In this document: in pieces, positions 38,601 through 51,326 of the stretch
Position numbering within the stretch: the first letter of the stretch is position 1
Layout: the number at the start of each line of letters is the position of its first letter
Origin: Lineus longissimus
Lineage: Eukaryota; Nemertea; Pilidiophora; Heteronemertea; Lineidae
DNA: 64,000 nt
Direction: 5' to 3'
Assembly (NCBI RefSeq): GCF_910592395.1
Contig: NC_088308.1
Coordinates: 22,893,501 to 22,957,500 of the forward strand
Notes under the pieces: generated by a model
Told to the model about the DNA's origin: nothing
The model's database searches: none
What the model saw: only the letters and a program-made list of their open reading frames with translations
Made by a program: the position numbers and the translations under genes

Positions 38601-41600
38601 TGAGGTAGTTAGATACTTCCAAAACAAGGAGACCTAGATTTTAGGGAGTTATCATGACCTGACTCCATTTCTTGTTGTTCCAGAATCCCCACTCCAAAGA
38701 AAGTATCTTCCGAGACATGAGGGGTCAAATCTCAGTGAGCAGTGCCATGGATTTCGACGAGGGTATTGTGCGCCCAGATAACATTACATCAGCACTTTCA
38801 CCAGATCGTGAGAGGGAGGCACCGTCAATGAAATTCAGCGAGACTCTTACTAGTACTATTTCAGACTTTGGATCAATGGGTATAACATCGAGTTATATGT
38901 TCCAAAGCAGTGATAGTAGCGAGTGCCAGACGACAGTGATTGCTCGTGATGAGGATAGTCATTTCAAACAGGTTGTGCGTAGTCTGAAGGAAGAGAGGGA
39001 AAGAGACCAGACAGAGAGAGAGGGAGATTCAAGCATTCCTGTAGCTCTAGGGACCAATGAACCGGATCTTCAGAAAAAGTTAGATGACATACCTCCGTTG
39101 ATTAGAGCGTCCGATCCCAGGGGCGGTGCTGTTGTTGGACAAGACGCAGACAACAACTCATCGCTGTTGAGTCGGGTGAATCTCAGTATGGATGAGCAAC
39201 CAGGTGTGGAGGCCATCGTTAATGGTTTACCAGGGACTGGTAGCGGGACATCTTCTGAAAAGTCACTCAGTCGGGATGATACTGGTGTTAATTCAGCTGC
39301 ACGTCGCAGACGGCGAAATGAATCTGGTAGTTCAAAATCTAGTAGTGCCTATGATGATGACAATTTGAGTGAATATCGTGAGCTGCCTGCTGCTGGTCAG
39401 AGTAAGGTTCTCGGGAAGGCTCTTGATGTCTTGAAAGATGTCGCTGAATCCAATAATGAAAGATTAGACAATGGTGTTGTTGAACAAAGTAAAGAAAATC
39501 TTGATCGTCAAATGTTTCTTTCTGGTGATAGCAATCTAATGTGTACTGCCAGCACAGACATTATGCAGTATATGAAGACATCAGTCGGTACAATGGCTAG
39601 TTCTACAAATACTCTCCAGGGGAGCCCCTGTCAGCCTGATGAGGATGCTAGGACTCTCACAAATGCATCTGTGGGTGTGTCTGCCCATGTGTCACGGGCA
39701 GACACTGGTACTTTACCTTTTAATGTTGTTCAAATAGCTGGTGTAGAAACTGGCGAATCTTCAACAGATCCGGCAGGAAAAACGCATGGAGCTGTGCAGG
39801 ATGAGTCAGTGCAGATTGGTTATGGAGGAGTTTCGTCACGTCGAGGAAAGCAGGATCACTTGCAACGCTACCTTCAGCAGTTGAGTCAGCAGCCGACGAT
39901 GAATCCCAATCAGAGAACGAGTGCAAACCTTGAGGAATTAGGTACACAAGTGACAGAGATGTCCATCACTACAGATATGAACACTGTCAGGCCATTTTCT
40001 TGCAACTTTGAAGTCAATGCTACCATGCCTGAGGAAGATCTTTTGCAGTACCAGGCATCACATTTTGAAGAAATGCGCAAACGCTTAGAGTTGCAACAAC
40101 GTCAACAATTGAATCAGCTTCTATGGGAACAACAAAATGAACAGTTAATGCTTCAGCAGGATTTGTTAGATCAAGAGGAGCGTGTTCGTCGTGCACAGCG
40201 TAAACTCCTTGAGCAACAAACTGGGTCTTTGCCATCGGGGTTGCAGCAGATAACCCAGGGGTCACCTGTTCCACATTACGAGAGCAGCAGCGAGGATGAG
40301 TTTTCACAACGAAGTCCATACATAAGGAGTGATGAGTCGAAAAGTGTTGATGTTAATAGCGGGCATTCTCAAGAGATCGATCCACTTGCTGATCGAAGTG
40401 AGATGATGCGGCAGTCTGAGCCAGCATACCTCCATGGCCATGGGCAGACGTCCCCAGTCTTGCGACGAAGACCAATCATCAAAGTGCCAGAAAAGGTGTG
40501 TATCTTCAAATGCCATCTTGTATCACAACCTGCTATTTCTAATATGATCTGAAGAATTGGGTCAAACTATGCTGGTCAATTGTAAGAATATTTTGATTGG
40601 TAAGATACAAATGTTGCTTTTGATTCAACTCTGTGGTTTTCTTTTTTCGCAGCCACAGGATAAAAATAAGAGACTGAAATCACCACAGCGGGTAATCTTG
40701 GTGGTTAATGAAAAACACTGCATGGTCAGTTCTCCCACTCTTTGTCCTCTGAGTTACGGTGGGGGTCCCTATGAACTCCCTAACCCCATTTTCGGTGAAG
40801 GTGTACCATCACAGATAAAGCCCTTCTAATTATCAAGCTTGAAAAAGTCTGACACCTTAATGACAAACTTATAGTTCTTCTTATTCTTGGGACTTTTTTG
40901 TGGGAGAATAGTTGGTGCTCCAGACTTTTTAGTCCAGTCCTTCTCTTAGTTTTGGTGATGGCAAAAAATAATAATACTGCGACAAATATTTTAGGATTGG
41001 ATTGTGGTGGTGGGTATTCTGTCTCAAAACTTTCCCTGTCTGATCAGAATCATTTGAAGCAGTCATTGTGTGTAGAGTCTTGCAGGCACCCATTCACACT
41101 GCATGTGATATGGGTGTAAAGTGTGGGATGGATTAATTGACTGTAAAAAGCAACCTAGGAAGCTATGCCTCGAGTCGGCTGTTGAAACCATTCCTTTCAG
41201 CTGTACTGTAAAGTAGATCTACTTTATTCTTTCAGGCCCTTGCCCCAGAGATGAAACCAAAGTTTGACCGGATATCAGCCTGTGTGAAAGGTTACTTAAC
41301 AAGACGACTGCTGAGAACTGAAAAGGTTCAGGATCTTATCAAAACCATCAAGGTACGTGAAAAGATATCAGTCCACTCTTATGTATTCTGGAATTCTGAT
41401 CTAGCTCTATTATGCCACATTGAATGGCTTCACTGGTTTCCTGGGTTGAATCAGAACGGCCGATTTGATACATTATTTAATTAGAAAATGGTAGTCTTTA
41501 GTCATCACTCCATACCTACATTCAGTTTACATATATCAGGTGTCTGTGTTAAATGTGTGTTTTGTTTCCATCCAGGATACTGCTGAGTTTGCTATAAGCT

Positions 41601-44600
41601 TCCAGTCTGAGACACCTATCAAAAAAGGCATTTATTCTGTGCAGGACATCACTCTGCAAGAACGGGTCATAGCGCAGGTATAGTTATTTCTTCTTCCCAG
41701 ATTGTGACTTGTGTACTATGCTCTCCGCCAGGATACAGTGATGCAGGGTGATGTATTGCTTGTGTCCATGGCCTAGTCACTTGAGTTTGATTGGCACTTC
41801 CTTGAGTGAGATGGAAACCAACTTGAGGTTTTCTTTGCAGTCTTGCGTTACTAGGGCTATAATCCCACTGTGTACCCAGCTGTTGTGGCTCATAAACAAA
41901 TGCTCACAAAAGTTGAAACGAAAGAGAGGAGGCAGAAGAAAGAAATGTGTCAAAATATGATGAGTTCTTATTTTCTTGTTGCAGCTGCGGGCAGCTTTGT
42001 TAGAGATCCATGAGATTTTCTTTGACCTTCCCCTACCACAACGTCTTGCTGTCATCACTCACTCACGGCAACTCGAGGAGGAGAGGCGGCTAAAAGAAAT
42101 GGTAAGACATCATGCTATAGGGGGTGGCAGATGATTCATCCTTTTTGCCAGATTCTGTGAGATTTACAGTATGGTGGTTCATGAAATGGAAGGACTTACG
42201 CTGTTGACATCAGCATGTAGCTCTATTTTAATAAATGAAATCTCCCTCATAAGTTAGAAATGTCAGTGGCCTGAGCTGTGAAACCTGGGAATGACTTTCT
42301 GTAACGGTACTCTTAAGATAGTCACATGAAGCCAGATTTTAAGGGATGTGTTAAAAGTCATAGTAAGCCATCTAGTCTATTTGTCAAGAACTCTATCTTT
42401 TTGACAACTCTTGAATTTCAGAGAAAAATTCCATACATTTGGAATGCTGAACAATTAATGAAGGTACAATTAAAGTGCATCCAGTATATTTTGCTGCAAA
42501 TAAGCACTTTTCATAGTACAACATACCTTGTCGCATAAGGTATTGCACAAATTTGAATGACAACACCTGCATGGCCACTTCTGCTTAAAATCTAGAAACT
42601 AAACATTCAAATTACACTTGCAGCTCTAGAAACTCATGGCATCTTTTTATGCTATTCCTTCTTTATTTGTAGCTGCTACGACGACAGGTACAATTTTTTT
42701 CCGATGGAAAATGTGTTACGATTGTTTTAATGTCATAATTTAAAGAAACACAGCTTTTTATTGGGACAATGCTTCTATATGTCTGACCTTATGTCGAATA
42801 GGAGTCCCTTCTTGGTTGTATTTGCTTTCCCACTTGGGAAGTGTAACTTGAATGATGAGTTGTCTCATCCAGCACCTATGTTCCAGACTTGATTTTGAAT
42901 AAAAAAATCTTTGAGCCGTGACCCAACGCTTTATTGGCAGAATATGATGCTTGCTAATAAGAGCCTAAGCTAGAAGTGTGTCTAAAAAACTGAAGGCATT
43001 TGACTACAACTTTATTTCTGTTCCTGCTGCTGCAGTATGTTATGTTTAGATATATTCGCATGTTTTAATGCATGCATATGCTTACTGAACTGTTGATTCA
43101 TGTTGGTCATCTCAATAACAGCACTCTTCACTGTAAACCCCAAGTTCCCTCATTTTACTTTGATATCATCATATACATGTAAATAAGGATGCCGTCCAAA
43201 CAAGGGAATTCCGTCAGCATTGAGAAAATAGAGAAAGTAATAGTCTAGCTGGCATGCCATGGTATAGGTTCTTTATCAAAGTGTTTGATTAGCTGATACT
43301 TTCTGCCAAAGCTGGCTGTCTTTGGAGGGAAGGTTCACGTAAAAAACTAATCTTTTGTCTTATTGTTTATTGTAGGGTAATCGACGTAGCGGTAATTTTA
43401 GCAGTATCCCTGTAAAACACAAGCAAGAAGAAAGGAAGATTAGTGCTGCTACTGTTAAAATGATGGAGAGAAAGAAAAAGGCGAAGTGAGTGCTAAATTA
43501 ACATGTTCGAGTGCATGTAGTTGTCATCTGAATATTCATCCTCACTAATTTAACTTGCCCCTTCAAATAATAATACCTCTTACCAGCTTGGTGCGGGCTA
43601 TAGATTTCAACCGAAAATTCAATCGCTCTTGATTTCAGAAGTGCAGAGGACACAGTGTTCAATTACGCACAGCAAGCAAGACCAAAGACGGCACCCCCTG
43701 ATCAAAAACGGCTCAAGACTTTAGATATCAGGTACAAACAATGTGAAATTGACCAGTTAATTTCGGCATGTGATGAAAAGTTGCATTTTCATGATCGCAT
43801 TCTTGTTTTTAATCTTTTTAAATCCGATGCTTTTTAGCATGAAGAACTAGCTCATGTATGATTAATTCCATGGCAAAAAGAAAATTTCTCTCTTCAATAC
43901 CGATCACGTTGTACGTGGGCTAGTTTTGCTATGTTTCTTAGATTCATGGTTGCCTAGTTAGGTATTGGGGTAAGGATAGGTCTACTAGCATTTCATTTGC
44001 TTATTTTGTAAGAGATTAGATACATGTACCTAAGTTTCTTAAAGGGGTCTTCGGTATCAGTTTTGTTATGTTACTCTGGTTTGAAATGGGTTGATATGAT
44101 GCCGGTCTGTGTAGCATTGCTTTCTTCTTTCTCCTCATTTACAATCAGTGGTAGGGGTTTCTGTGAGAAGAGTCTGGAACAAATAGTATCTGCTGGTACC
44201 TTAAAGAACCTGATTTTTAAAACAATTGCACTACCAGTACACTCTTACTTTTTCCCTCATGCATTGGAATCAAATTAGGTATACAAAACTCTTCTCACAA
44301 AAATCCAAGTAATGACGTACATGGCGCAGTATGTACAGTTCATCAAAGAATACCACTGAAATATCTATTCATTTCGCCTTATTTCCGATTGGGTTTCAGC
44401 GGGCCACTACGACGTCAGTTTCAATCTATTTTCAATAGGGCTCTGCGACCAATTCAAGGACAGACAAGCCCGGTTAAACCGGTGAAGGAAGAGATAGTAA
44501 AGTAAGATTGCAGAGCATTGAACTATTCATGGCTTGTTTCTACTCTAGACTGCTTTATGCTTTAGATATATGTATACTTGAAAATCATTGAATTTCATCC

Positions 44601-45389
44601 TTCCATGATTTTCAAGTGTGCAATATGCTTTCCTACATTCATCTCGGAAGTTACATGAAGAATGATCTGTTGTTTTTTCCTACCTGTTGGATGCCCCCCC
44701 CCCCCCCTGGCCATCTGTTCATGGTCCATCCAGTGAATTTGCACAACTTAGTAATCATAACCTTGGATCAGGGTGCACATATCTCAGCTCTGCTTCACTT
44801 GTTTTATGCTGTGGTTGAAAATGAAGAAAACCAGCCACTTCTCAGTAATCACCTGTGAGTGGGAGTATACATGTAGCTCTTAATGCAACAGCCTCACTGT
44901 CTGTGTTGTCATTTTAGGTCTCTGTCTGTTGACCGACCCAAGACGGCACCGGCAAAGCCTACTCTGCATAGGGAAACATCATTGAAGTCTAAGAGGACAG
45001 ACGTCTCTTCAGGTAGGACCAAATAGAAGTGGAATTTAGACACCACCTACTAAAGACGAGGACGACTTTTAACAGTATGATTTTACCCCCAAAATGTAAT
45101 GTTGCATGAAAGAAATGGTGGCTAGCTTTTGACATACTGATCTGTCTTAAATTCCCATGTCTTAAATATTTGAGTCCAGTTGTTTATTCGGCAACAGACC
45201 ATTTATAGTTTGAAATATTGGTGACTTATCTACATCTAGCATTAGTATCAATATCATTGTCATTGCTTGATATTTCACTTTCCAGGAACCAGGAAAACTG
45301 CAACTAAAACGACCACTCAAGCAAGCAAGGCCAAGTACTCAAACACAGCTAAGACAACATCAGTTGTCAACAACAAACTCAGGAGGTAG
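35694..45389 (+). CDS. CCP110: Centriolar coiled-coil protein CP110
   Basis: CP110 caps the distal end of centrioles, controls centriole length and must be removed from the mother centriole for cilium growth. Exons: 35694-35711, 36249-36410, 37680-37808, 38684-40495, 40653-40691, 41236-41352, 41576-41677, 41985-42101, 42673-42687, 43376-43485, 43639-43731, 44400-44501, 44918-45012 and 45286-45389; 3015 nt, 1004 aa (human about 1,000). The N-terminal motif [14 protein letters not shown] matches the human start region. The 604-codon exon is Ser- and acid-rich and ends in a Gln-rich coiled coil (about residues 562-616, [16 protein letters not shown]). Next comes an IQ-like, calmodulin-binding-type segment (about 721-759, [15 protein letters not shown]), then the conserved block [19 protein letters not shown] and [20 protein letters not shown], and a basic tail. 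The six-codon first exon joins in frame; the internal Met at 36267 aligns with the human start and could be used instead. The third exon's donor could be six bases earlier. Confidence 0.93.
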
Positions 45390-46609
45390 AATAAGTGTAG
45401 AGATGACAATGAAAACTATTTTGTTGGATAAGAGCAAGGAGTTGAGAAGAAAAAGAAAACCGACACACAGCATTTAATAGATTAGAAATTCGTAATATAG
45501 TCCTATTACATGTAGATTAGTCTAGATCACTGCAGGTAGTTTTTGATTAAAGGGACCACTTGGGTGTGGGATTTAAGTGGCCAGGAGGATAATGCATCTT
45601 CTCACCACCATGCACCGCCTCATGTAGCCTTGTATTGTGCCTTTAATTTTCCTGCTGATTTGTAATAGTACATTCGTGATGTACTGCCATGTTGAGTATT
45701 TGTAAACCCTTGAGGGAAGTAAGATAAGAAATACGATATATGCCAAAGGTTTTTGCTGGCATTTGTAGTTTGCTTGGTACTTGACATTGTTTTGATCATA
45801 CTGGACATTACAATTATAGCTAGGCTTTTTGTAAATAGAAAAACTTGGTCCTGTTAATTGTGATAGTGGTTTCTTGTGCTTCCTATGAAATAATGTTTAT
45901 AGTAATCCTTCCAGTCATTGCTCTTCCCAAACCACTGGCCAGGAAGTTGACTTAATGGTACTTTGTTGATATATGTTATGCAGTATCCTGGTCAATTAGG
46001 TGCATATCACTTCTGAAAACTGGTATGTGTAGTGGGATAAACATGTACATCTGCACACGCCTTTCACTGTTCTTGTGTCCACTTTTCCCGTGTAAGAGAA
46101 ACTGCATTCAAAGAGGAGTATGCGTTGATTTCGTGGAAGATAATGCTGACACCTTTGAAGTCTTATGGGCTCATGACTGGGTTTACAGTACTTAAAAATT
46201 GATTGGCTATATCTGAATTAAAAATTGGAGCTTGGTTGACTTACTCAGTTGCAGCTGGTCTGCATGGCTATAATTTACTTACTCTTGTTAACCTTTGTAT
46301 ATAATATTGAACACTCGTTGTGTTTCTTTGTTAAATGCTGATGAAATATGTTAGTCCTGACCGGAGTATATCAAGGGCTTGGATGCTAATTACTTCAGTA
46401 ATTATGTGCTGGCCCAAGTGTCTGTTTATTTCACATGGGAATGTTTACAATTTGGTGCCTTTGCACAATTTCTTCTCTTTCATTTGACATCATTCTGTTT
46501 TTTCACACCATTTATTGATGGCACAAAACTTGAATCGAGGGTTGGACGTAATGATACAAATGTGTCACATAATAGCTGGCATTCTTGAATTTTGCGCAAT
46601 AAAGTATAA
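45390..46609. other. Probable CCP110 3' UTR and downstream DNA
   Basis: No coding frame is recognisable. An AATAAA at 46598-46603 could be a distal poly(A) signal for CCP110, which would give a 3' UTR of about 1.2 kb. I saw no repeats. Confidence 0.35.
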
Positions 46610-47190
46610 TAGAGGTCTTCTGCAGACCAAATGGTTTCTCTGATATCCATTTGAAGGCATGACCATGACCAACTCGGCCTTTTGGTGTATGGGTTTCCTT
46701 TCGGCTAACTTGCAAATTTGTTAGTTGCAGCAATTCTTATTTTTTTGTCCATCATTGTCACATTTTTGAGATGTAAACAATTGGTTTTCTTTGTGTAAAT
46801 AAGTCGCTTGTCACCATTCCAATTGCATCGACTCATTGCAGGTGAATAAATAATAGCTTGTTTATAAAAGTATATATTTGAGACTTCTTCTTGTTTTGTA
46901 TTTATCCCTGTGACCTTCAGTATCCCATTCAAGATCAGATATTTGAGATGATGACCAGTTAATTTGTCCGCCAGGTGCCTAGGCCCATCAATAATGGAAA
47001 GTCCCAATACATTGGAAGTGCCATGGTAGGTACGTATGTGGGTAAAAATTTCAAACAATAACCGAATGAAATTATGCCCAAGATTCATACAGGAGATAAA
47101 CCATTCAGTGTGAACTCGAGTTAATTTTGTCATCTAAGGGCATGGATGCTTACTGGTGATAGACCATTCGATGGGAACTCAAATCCTACA
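46610..47190 (+). pseudogene. Decayed C2H2 zinc-finger array
   Basis: Fragments of several Krueppel-type fingers survive on the plus strand in shifting frames. Near 47041 a frame reads GKNFKQ-stop-PNEIMPKIHTGDKPFSV, where the linker IHTGDKPF is unmistakable. Near 47146-47170, RMLTGDRPF is a second linker. Near 46904-46950, YPCDLQY (second Cys changed to Tyr) is followed by a frame giving FKIRYLR. Near 46625-46660, CRPNGFSDIHLKA is a finger core, followed near 46672 by TRPFGVWV. Stops and frameshifts interrupt every finger, so no functional protein can be made. It is probably a relic of a duplicated or retroposed zinc-finger gene. The 142-codon minus-strand frame over it is spurious. Confidence 0.65.
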
Positions 47191-47308
47191 GGGGGCCATC
47201 ACTTTTTTAAAATCTTTTTAAACATGTAACATGCATAGGCCTACTGTTTTACTATTCTATAACCGAGGCAACACGTGCGCATCGTATTTCCCGCGTAAGA
47301 ACGGATGA

Positions 47309-47388
47309 ACTAATGGTGGCGTCACCTATTATTACGAAAAGAGCCCCGACATCCCTCGATGTGTATATTGAGAATGTAACAAATCGCA
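47309..47388 (+). repeat. 80-bp element related to the NDUFB10/RPL3 promoter foldback
   Basis: Aligns without gaps to 57305-57384 with about 84% identity (13 differences in 80 by eye), from 'actaatggtggcg' to 'acaaatcgc'. It ends 60 bases before the YJU2 start codon. Unlike the other copy, it lacks a recognisable left arm, so it looks like a half element. It may form part of the YJU2 promoter or 5' UTR. Confidence 0.75.
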
Positions 47389-47448
47389 TATTTTTATTGC
47401 GAAAACGCAATCGTTCCGTCTAGTTTACGAATTTAGAGAAGTTCAAAG

Positions 47449-50417
47449 ATGTCTGAACGTAAAGTTTTGAACGTGAGTATTGACAGTAGATACAATACCG
47501 CATTTCGATTATACGTGAATGGCGAATCGTTGACCTCTTCGTACAGAAATTATTTCGTTAAATTTTTGTCCGAGTTTAGGTACTTTACTCTGCTGAACGA
47601 TTCAGCTATTTTGTATGGTGTCGAATGTCGAACGGTCTCAAATCACATATCATCATGCATGAGTTTTGTCTATTGCCTTTTGTCCCAAAATCTCTGTCTC
47701 GAGCCTGCAGTCCATTTCTAATATGCCAGTGAAGTCATCAACAACGCTGTATTTTAGCCTGGCCTCCACGAACGGCACCTAAAAGTACAATAACGTTGCA
47801 ACGTTCCTCTGCGTGGACTACGGTATAACCTATGGCTATAAGCCATGTGACTCGGGTCAGAACATGCTGCCCTATGATAAGCATCACGTCATCGTACTCC
47901 TACCTGACGCAGGAAGCTGGAGAGCCACTACATCATGTACATTAGTGGTGTTGTTGCACAGTGAAATTTTTTATTGAATTGATCAAAGTTTGCTTGCTTA
48001 TTCATGAAATCCTTTCCGGTTTTCAGAAATACTATCCACCAGATTTTGATCCTTCAAAGATCCCCAAGTTGAAACTTCCCAGGAATAGACAGTATAGCAT
48101 CCGTATTATGGCTCCATTTAACATGAGGTAAGTTGTTTTAGATTAAAAGGATATCTATTTGGAAGATGTATAAAACAGGCTTGGAGTCATTGTTGTGTTA
48201 AGTTACTTCTTTGCTCTTCATAGAAACTGTTTGGTGCATCTTTGGTAGTCTAGTGACTTACTGCAGCCACAATTGGTCCTGTACATTGATCACTGGCCAA
48301 CTTTCTTTCTCTAATTTTGATTTATAAATGATGTTTCCAGATGCAGTACCTGTGGAGAATACATCTACAAAGGAAAGAAGTTTAACTCAAGGAAAGAGAC
48401 TGTGGAAGATGAAGATTACCTTGGCCTGAGGATCTTCAGATTTTATATCAAGTGTCCTCGGTGTGTAGCTGAAATAGCCTTCAAAGTAAGTGCCATGAAG
48501 GGAAAGTGGAGAGCGAAAGTAGTATATAGTTTAGGCACTTGCATCGAAAATGAAATATTGCTTGCACCCATAATTCACATGACCTCAGAGCTCAGAGACC
48601 ATGCAATTACATAAAACAGATAAAAGAGGTATGACAGCTCAAGATTTTTTCTATCATTATTTGTCCTGGTGCTGTTGAATACACTGTCTAGATAGTTTAA
48701 TGACAATTGGAAATTCTTTGTGTTTTCAGACGGATCCCCAGAATACTGACTATTCTTTGGAAGATGGTGCCACAAGGAATTTCGAGGCTGCTAAAACTGC
48801 CGAGAAGTTGGCCAGACAAGAACAGCAGGCAATTGAAGACGAAGAGGCGAATAACCCTATGAAAGTTAGTCTAAGATATTAAACAAGATGTGGTTGAGTT
48901 CATCAGAGGAGGCTGTGCCAGCTCTGGGGAAGTGGGGGGGGGGGGGGGGGGAGAACTATGTTAAGTGAGCACCTCAGGTGGGAATGGCCACAACAAATAT
49001 CACTCTTTTTTGCATATCCATGGTCCTGTCTCAACTTTGGATTGTATAAGCCATAGTGATTTAAGCAACAGTCATGGGCCTACTGGGACTTGGAGAACAT
49101 GTAGTAGAAAATTGCATAATGTCACCTATTTTCATCACTTTAAGGTCTTAGAAAATCGTACCAAGGCATCAAGGAATGAGATGGAGATGATCGAAAACCT
49201 GGAAGAATTGCGTGATCTGAATTCACGCCACGCCAAACTCGATCATGAGCAGATAATCAAGATGCATCAGGTTTATGACGAGCAGTTGAAGCTTTTGCAG
49301 GAGGAAGAAGATGAGAGTTTTATCAAGTAAGATATTAATTGGTATCATTTGTATACATTATGTTTCAGCCTTTCTAGAACTTTTAGTAAGATACTTTCGG
49401 AACATGCTGTGTCTCCTGGCATTTTCTAGTTTCTCTAGGTTGGGAACCATTAGCTGTAGATTTCATCCACTGTCTCATAGAATCAGAATCTAACTATTGA
49501 ATTTGATATCTTTCAGGAAAGTCTTTGGGAAGGATGGAGCAGTGAAACGATTGGCTGATTCAGACAGCGATGATGAGGAATCTAAACCCTCACAACCCAA
49601 GTTGATGAAAACAGAGAAGCCAACAGATATTTTAACACTGGTATTAAAGTTTAAATGCAAAAAAACCTGTCAGCCAATCCGAACTTCCACTTTCCTGAGT
49701 ATGGAAGCTGAAAATGGTTACATAGTAAATACTAAACAATATGTTTTTTGTTTCTTAGAAAACAGTGGCAAGTAAAATTGCGAGCAGACAATTTTATTGG
49801 TTTTGTTGTTGTTGTTGTTATAACAACGCAAGAATAAAACCCACTGACAGGTTACCGCAACTTTCGAAGTAGCAGCACCTATATTACTGGTAACAGAATA
49901 TATTCACTGAAGTGGTGCCATTATTATTTTTTGTGACAGCACCTGACTGGTTTTACAGTAATATATATTCTCTTCAAATTTTCTCTCATCATAATCTAAT
50001 CATAATGTTATTTTGTCTCTTTTCTAATAGGACATCAAGCCAAGCCAGAGTACAAGTAAACCCACGTGGCAAAAACCTCCAGGAATCGGATCATCGATAA
50101 AAATCAACTTGAAAGGATTAGTCAAACGAAAAGCTCCCAGCACTGAGGCATCAGGTCTAGATTCAAAATCGAGTGCAGTTAGTGCACCTGTAAATGAATT
50201 ACCATCAAATGACAATGCTGCAAAGGACACTGACAATAAAGTGTGTGTAACTTCGGAGGCTTCAGATCCTGGAAAGGACACTAGTACGAAGAGTGATGAT
50301 TTTAAGCCTGCAGCTACAGAAGATAAGGACAGTGTACTGAAATCCAAACCTGTTGCATCTGGTCTTTCACTTTTGGGCAACTATTCAGATTCAAGTGACG
50401 CGTCTGAGTCTGACTGA
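47449..50417 (+). CDS. YJU2: Splicing factor YJU2 (CWC16 family)
   Basis: YJU2 (CCDC94) joins the catalytically activated spliceosome and supports branching, the first transesterification. Exons: 47449-47472, 48027-48127, 48341-48485, 48730-48864, 49145-49326, 49517-49640 and 50031-50417; 1098 nt, 365 aa. The start [17 protein letters not shown] is typical of the family. The conserved region runs through [15 protein letters not shown], with a zinc-binding quartet at C43, C46 (CSTC) and C80, C83 (CPRC), then [23 protein letters not shown] helical, acidic segment follows ([17 protein letters not shown]), then a Ser/Asp/Lys-rich tail that is longer than in human (about 323 aa). The start has a purine at -3. 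The gene converges with the membrane-protein gene downstream. Confidence 0.95.
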
Positions 50418-50470
50418 GGTCACAAACTGAACACTTGATTTTAATCAACCTTTCTGACTGTCATTCACAG

Positions 50471-50616
50471 CTGGCAGTATCAAAGTGTAGCTGCACAGGA
50501 ATCCTACTCCTATCAGACCTCATGTCTCGGACATAAGCACATGCTGGCAGTATCAAAGTGTAGCTGCACAGGAATCCTACTCCTATCAGACCACATGTCT
50601 CGGACATAAGCACATG
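50471..50616. repeat. 73-bp tandem duplication in the YJU2 3' UTR
   Basis: Two head-to-tail copies of 73 bp (50471-50543 and 50544-50616) that differ at one base (cctcat versus ccacat). This is a recent local duplication just after the YJU2 stop codon. Confidence 0.92.
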
Positions 50617-50926
50617 ACATGTCATGGAGGTGTTCCGGTAAAGAGAGATCCTGTGGACACTCTAGATCGCGACAGGGTTTTGTGGTCTCGCGTGCATACA
50701 ACTACTTGATGCTCCACTTTTGTGACCCTTTTTGCATGTCCTCACATGAAGTGTAATGTATGAAGTGATGACGACTTGAAATGTTTTGGGCGTGGGATTC
50801 AAGGAAATATAAGTTCCAGTGACCAGTTAACAAGGATTAGGGTCAGATTTCTATTCTAATATACTCTATATTCGTATTGTTCCACCCAGTCATGTAGATT
50901 TGTTTTGTACCCTTCCATTGTTTTTA

Positions 50927-50938
50927 AATAAATTTATT
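50927..50938. promoter_or_regulatory. Palindromic poly(A) signal shared by convergent genes
   Basis: AATAAATTTATT is a perfect palindrome, so it gives AATAAA on both strands. It lies about 510 bases past the YJU2 stop (plus) and about 390 bases past the stop of the membrane-protein gene (minus), and so could end both convergent transcripts. Confidence 0.55.
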
Positions 50939-51326
50939 CTCTAATAGATGTATACATGTATAAGGTACAATATATTCATAGGTCATTCTTTAGCTACATG
51001 AATTCAAGTAAAATATTATGAGACACTGAAACTAATGCTGGCAGCACACATACATGACTTAAATGATTGCTGGACATACATGGTCACATCCGCACGCTAA
51101 AACCAATGTATCGTATGATTGTGAATGTGTAAAATAATATCAATAAATGAGATAACAGAATTTGGTTACTGGTTGTTCTTTCAAATCTGCCATAAATTTC
51201 ATTGAGGTGCACTTGCCTGGGACCATGCTGGGTTTCTCTGTGCTGTTTCCTGGCAAGACCAATCACTCATGTATTCTGCCCACTCGGGTGATTTTACCAT
51301 TAGCTTTGGTGACCAGGTTCTCTGTT

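Noticed and set aside
46705-47133. 142-codon minus-strand frame
   Set aside because: It is antisense to recognisable C2H2 remnants on the plus strand and has no recognisable motif of its own.
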